A DNA stretch of 64,000 nucleotides from Micromonospora sp. WMMA1363 (GTDB lineage: Bacteria > Actinomycetota > Actinomycetes > Mycobacteriales > Micromonosporaceae), in NCBI RefSeq assembly GCF_030345795.1, contig NZ_JAUALB010000001.1:1173001-1237000 (forward strand). The letters are read 5' to 3'. Positions within the stretch are counted from its first letter, which is position 1. Every line of letters begins with the position of its first letter. The notes beneath the pieces were generated by a model, which saw only the letters and a program-made list of their open reading frames with translations, did no database searches and was not told the origin of the DNA. A program made the translations under genes and the position numbers. Below, one piece after another: positions 60,325-64,000 of the stretch.

Positions 60325-63300
60325 GTGGGTCTGCGCTCCTTCCTCGCGGGGTGGCCCGTTTACCGGCAGCTCACCGGCGCCGACCGGCTCGGCCGGGGCG
60401 CCGCGGCCCAGTCGGCGCGGTCGGCCGAGTTGGCCGCCCGGACCGGGACCGCCGACCGGACCGCCCGGTCGGTGTGCCCGTACTGCGCGGTGGGATGCGG
60501 TCAGCGGGTGTACGTCACCGACGAGCAGGTCGTCCAGATCGAGGGCGACCCGGACAGCCCGATCTCGCGGGGGCGGCTGTGCCCGAAGGGGGCGGCTAGC
60601 AAGAGCCTGGTGACCAGCCCGTTGCGGGAGACGCGGGTGCGCTACCGCCGGCCGTACGGCACCGAGTGGGAGGATCTGGACCTCGACACCGCGCTGGACA
60701 TGATCGTCGACCGGATCCTCGACGCCCGCGCGCAGACCTGGGAGGACGTCGACAGCGAGGGCCGCCCGCTGAACCGGACGCTCGGCATCGCCGGCCTCGG
60801 CGGGGCGACGCTGGACAACGAGGAGAACTACCTCATCAAGAAGTTGTTCACCGCGATGGGGGCGCTCCAGATCGAGAACCAGGCCCGCATTTGACACTCC
60901 GCCACCGTCCCCGGTCTGGGGGCCAGTTTCGGTCGTGGTGGCGCGTCCGCCTTCCAGCAGGACATCGCCAACGCTGACGTCGTCATCATCCAGGGCTCCA
61001 ACATGGCGGAAGCCCACCCGGTGGGTTTCCAGTGGGTGGTGGAGGCCAAGCGGCGTGGGGCCAGGGTGTTCCACGTCGACCCGCGGTTCACCCGCACCAG
61101 CGCCCTGGCCGACAGTTACCTGCCGATCCGGGCGGGCACCGACATAGCGCTGCTCGGCGGCGTGGTCAACCACATTCTGAGCAACGAGCTGGACTTCCGG
61201 GAGTACGTACTCGCGTACACCAACGCGGCCACCATCGTCAGCGAGGATTTCGTCGACGCCGAAGACGGCGACGGCATCTTCTCCGGCTTCGACCCGCGGA
61301 CCGGCACGTACGTACAGGACAGCTGGCAGTACGCGGGCCATGAGCAGGACTCCGGCGGCGGGCACACCGCGACGGAACGGGATGTCGCGGCGGGCATGCA
61401 ACACGAGTCACACGGCCCACGGGTGCACGGCACCGCGCAGCGGGACGAGACGTTGCGGCACCCGCGCTGCGTCTACCAGATCCTCAAGCGGCACTTCGCC
61501 CGCTACACGCCGGAGATGGTGCAGCGGGTGTGCGGCATCCCCCGGGAGGGGTTCCTGGAGCTGGCCCGCGCCTGGACGGAGAACTCCGGCCGGGAGCGCA
61601 CCGGCATCCTCATCTACTCGGTGGGCTGGACGCAGCACAGCGTCGGCGTGCAGTACATCCGCACCGGCGCCATCATCCAGCTGCTGCTGGGAAACATGGG
61701 CCGGCCGGGCGGCGGGGTGCTCGCCCTGCGCGGGCACGCGAGCATCCAGGGTTCCACCGACATCCCGACCCTGTTCAACCTGTTGCCGGGCTACCTGCCG
61801 ATGCCGCACCACGCCGACCACCCGACGTTCGACGACTGGGTGAACAGCGTCGTCCACCCCAACCACAAGGGCTTCTGGGGCAACGCCCGGTCGTACGCGG
61901 CGAGCTTGCTGAAGGCGTACTGGGGGGACGCGGCGACCCCGGACAACGACTTCTGCTACGGATACCTGCCCCGGCTGACCGGTGACCACGGCACCTACCA
62001 ACAGGTGCTCAACATGATCGACGGAAAGGTCAAGGGATACTTCCTGCTCGGCCAGAACCCGGCCGTCGGCTCGGCGCACGGCCGGGCGCAGCGTCTCGGT
62101 ATGGCCAACCTGGACTGGCTGGTCGTCCGTGACCTGTTCCTGATCGAGTCGGCGACGTTCTGGCGCAACGGCCCGGAGGTGGCCACCGGGGAGATCGTGC
62201 CGGAGCGGTGCGGCACCGAGGTGTTCTTCCTGCCGGCCGCCGCGCACGTGGAGAAGGAGGGCTCCTTCACCCAGACGCAGCGGCTGCTCCAGTGGCGGGA
62301 GAAGGCCGTCGATCCACCGGGCGACGCCCGCTCCGAGCTGTGGTTCTTCTACCACCTGGGGCGAAAGCTACGGGAGAGGCTGGCCGGCTCGACCACCGCC
62401 CGGGACCGACCACTGCTCGACCTGACCTGGGACTACCCCACCCACGGCCGGCACGCGGAGCCGAGTGCCGAGGCGGTGCTACGGGAGATCAACGGGTACG
62501 ACGTGGGGACCGGTCGCCCGTTGTCCGGGTTCAGCGAGGCCCGCGACGACGGCACGACCGCCGTCGGTTGCTGGATCTACGCCGGCGTGTACGCCGACGG
62601 CGTCAACCAGGCGGCCCGCCGCCGCAGCCGCCACGAGCAGGACTGGGTGGCCGCCGAGTGGGGCTGGGCCTGGCCGGCGAACCGCCGCCTGCTCTACAAC
62701 CGTGCGTCGGCGGACCCGCAGGGCCGGCCGTGGAGCGAGCGGAAGAAGTACGTGTGGTGGGACGCCGACGCGGGTGAGTGGACCGGCTGGGACGTGCCGG
62801 ACTTCGAGCGGACCAAGCCGCCGACATACCGGCCACCGGCAAGGGCCACCGGGCCGGCGGCCCTCGCCGGTGACGACCCGTTCGTCATGCAGGGCGACGG
62901 GAAGGGCTGGCTGTACGCGCCGTCGGGCGTGCTGGACGGTCCGCTGCCGACGCACTACGAGCCGGCCGAGTCCCCGGTGCGCAACCCGCTGTACCAGCAG
63001 CAGGCCAACCCGACTCGCAAGGTGTACCCGCACCCGGTGAACTCGGTGAACCCGAGCCCGCCGCAGCAGCACGGCGACGTCTTCCCGTACGTGTTCACGG
63101 TCAGCCGGTTGACCGAGCACCACACCGCCGGTGGGATGAGCCGCACCGTGGCGCCCCTGACCGAGTTGCAGCCGGAGATGTTCGTCGAGGTGTCCCCGGC
63201 GGTCGCGGCGGAGTGCCAGCTGGTCCATCTGGGCTGGGCGCACCTGGTCTCCGGCCGGGCGGTGGTCGAGGCGCGGGTGCTGGTCACCGACCGGCTCACG

Positions 63301-63657
63301 CCGTTGCGGGTGGACGGGCGGCTGATCCACCAGGTGTGGCTGCCGTACCACTTCGGCTACGAGGGGCTGGTCACCGGCGACTCCGCCAACGACCTGTTCG
63401 GCATCACAGTGGACCCGAACGTGCTGATCCAGGAGAGCAAGGTCGGCACCTGTGACGTCCGCGCGGGCCGCCGTCCAACCGGGCGGGCGCTACGTGAGCT
63501 GGTCGCCGACTACTGCCGCCGGGCCGGGATAGTGGCGGGTCACCCACCGCCGACGGTGACGCCGGGCACGCTGCCGACGACCGGATCCGGCGAGCGGTCG
63601 GGTCCGGTCACCGACACCGCGGCGGGGGACAGCGACGGGGGTGCCGATGTTTCCTGA
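60325..63657 (+). CDS. fdhA: Formate dehydrogenase catalytic subunit, selenocysteine-containing
   Basis: 1110 codons from GTG 60325 (GAGGAGG upstream) to TGA 63655-63657, read through an in-frame TGA at 60892-60894 as selenocysteine, residue 190. The N-terminus binds one [4Fe-4S] cluster (CPYCAVGCGQ ... LCPKG). The active-site segment reads ENQARI-Sec-HSATVPGLGASFGRGG, aligning with FdnG-type enzymes. Then come VIIQGSNMAEAHPVGFQWVV and the molybdopterin domains, and a C-terminal molydopterin-binding domain with QLVHLGWAHLVSGRAV. It oxidises formate to CO2 at a Mo/W-bis-MGD centre. The beta subunit gene overlaps its end. Both sides of the TGA are in one frame and fully conserved, so this is recoding and not a mutation. 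Confidence 0.95.
60892..60935 (+). promoter_or_regulatory. Bacterial SECIS element
   Basis: Directly after the TGA, GUCCCC (60907-60912) pairs with GGGGGC (60918-60923) around the loop GGUCU (60913-60917). The loop is identical to that of the E. coli fdhF SECIS and begins 18 nt after the UGA, the same spacing. SelB is expected to bind here to deliver Sec-tRNA. Confidence 0.88.
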
Positions 63658-64000
63658 CCCGAACAGCCGGTCCGGGCCCCGGGGCCCGGCCCCGGAAGCC
63701 GGCTGGCCTGACGCCCCGCCCCGGGTGGGCTTCTTCACCGACACCAGCGTCTGCATCGGCTGCAAGGCCTGCGAGGTGGCGTGCAAGGAGTGGAACGACG
63801 TGCCCGGATCGGGGCTGGACCTGCTCGGCATGTCGTACGACAACACCGGCGCGCTGACCGCGAACTCCTGGCGCCACGTGGCGTTCGTCGAGCAGCCACT
63901 GCCCGCCGGGCAACCGTCGTCCCGCGTGGCTGTCGGTGGCACGGACAGCGCGTCCCCGACGACGGTGGCCGCGGGCACCGGCCCGGGCGCCCCGTCGGGC
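63647..64000 (+). CDS. Formate dehydrogenase iron-sulphur (beta) subunit, 3' end outside window
   Basis: 118 codons are visible from ATG 63647, overlapping the end of fdhA by 11 bases. After a Pro-rich start, VGFFTDTSVCIGCKACEVAC then KEWNDVP shows the first four-cysteine [4Fe-4S] motif of FdnH/FdoH-type electron-transfer subunits. The visible part continues into SWRHVAFVEQPLP. It would pass electrons from the catalytic subunit to a membrane cytochrome subunit, expected further right. Cut by the window edge. Confidence 0.9.
   Translation, partial: MFPDPNSRSGPRGPAPEAGWPDAPPRVGFFTDTSVCIGCKACEVACKEWNDVPGSGLDLLGMSYDNTGALTANSWRHVAFVEQPLPAGQPSSRVAVGGTDSASPTTVAAGTGPGAPSG

Noticed and set aside
60307..61003. 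Two separate truncated formate dehydrogenase genes
   Set aside because: Both parts are in the same frame across one TGA at the known Sec position, with a SECIS hairpin.
1..64000. CRISPR arrays, rRNA and tRNA genes
   Set aside because: No regularly spaced repeats and no T-arm/anticodon arrangements were seen on either strand.

Overview
The window is very GC-rich, with GTG starts, purine-rich Shine-Dalgarno sites and four-base stop/start overlaps throughout. It carries a mycothiol-dependent formaldehyde dehydrogenase, an SSI-type subtilisin inhibitor and many tail-less hairpin terminators. This points to a filamentous actinobacterium, and the protein set resembles Micromonosporaceae (inference from family knowledge, not a search). 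No rRNA, tRNA, CRISPR array or large biosynthetic cluster is visible.

Layout. 0-5 kb is a degraded zone: a YHYH protein cut by the left edge, remnants of a SnoaL-like gene, an MFS transporter and PTS enzyme I (ptsI), an IS110-type insertion sequence with a long 5' non-coding end, and a frameshifted D-Ala-D-Ala carboxypeptidase. 5-14 kb has a membrane-anchored alpha/beta hydrolase and a glycerol divergon: iclR-glpK on the minus strand against glpF-glpK-glpD on the plus strand, so two glycerol kinases. 14-26 kb holds a beta-helix protein, two paralogous GH15 glycosidases, a DUF421 protein, a MarR regulator, a potassium channel, an unusual membrane metallophosphoesterase, a zinc-ribbon/STAS fusion, a VOC protein and a slipin. 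26-34 kb holds a receptor-like Ser/Thr kinase with a coupled membrane partner, lycopene cyclase, a pentapeptide-repeat protein, an SSI-type inhibitor and a 44-bp perfect palindrome.

33.9-41 kb has a secreted BNR-repeat protein followed by a tightly overlapping sugar-type ABC transporter. 41-46 kb has RtcB RNA ligase facing archease, then a multicopper oxidase. 46.8-51 kb is an EthR/EthA-like locus: a TetR regulator, a 30-bp operator and a Baeyer-Villiger monooxygenase-SDR-hydrolase operon. 51-60 kb holds LtrA, CapA, mycothiol-dependent formaldehyde dehydrogenase, a secreted muralytic-like protein with a structured leader, an MFS exporter, a geranylgeranyl-reductase-like flavoprotein and an AbiEii nucleotidyltransferase with a frameshifted partner. 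60.3-64 kb is a formate dehydrogenase whose catalytic subunit is read through an in-frame UGA as selenocysteine; a SECIS hairpin follows the UGA and the beta subunit runs off the right edge.

Several pathways connect. Formaldehyde oxidised through mycothiol yields formate, which the selenoenzyme could oxidise. The glycerol genes cover uptake, phosphorylation and oxidation to dihydroxyacetone phosphate. Four otherwise intact genes are broken by single-base changes in G/C runs, so base-calling error must be considered before calling them pseudogenes.
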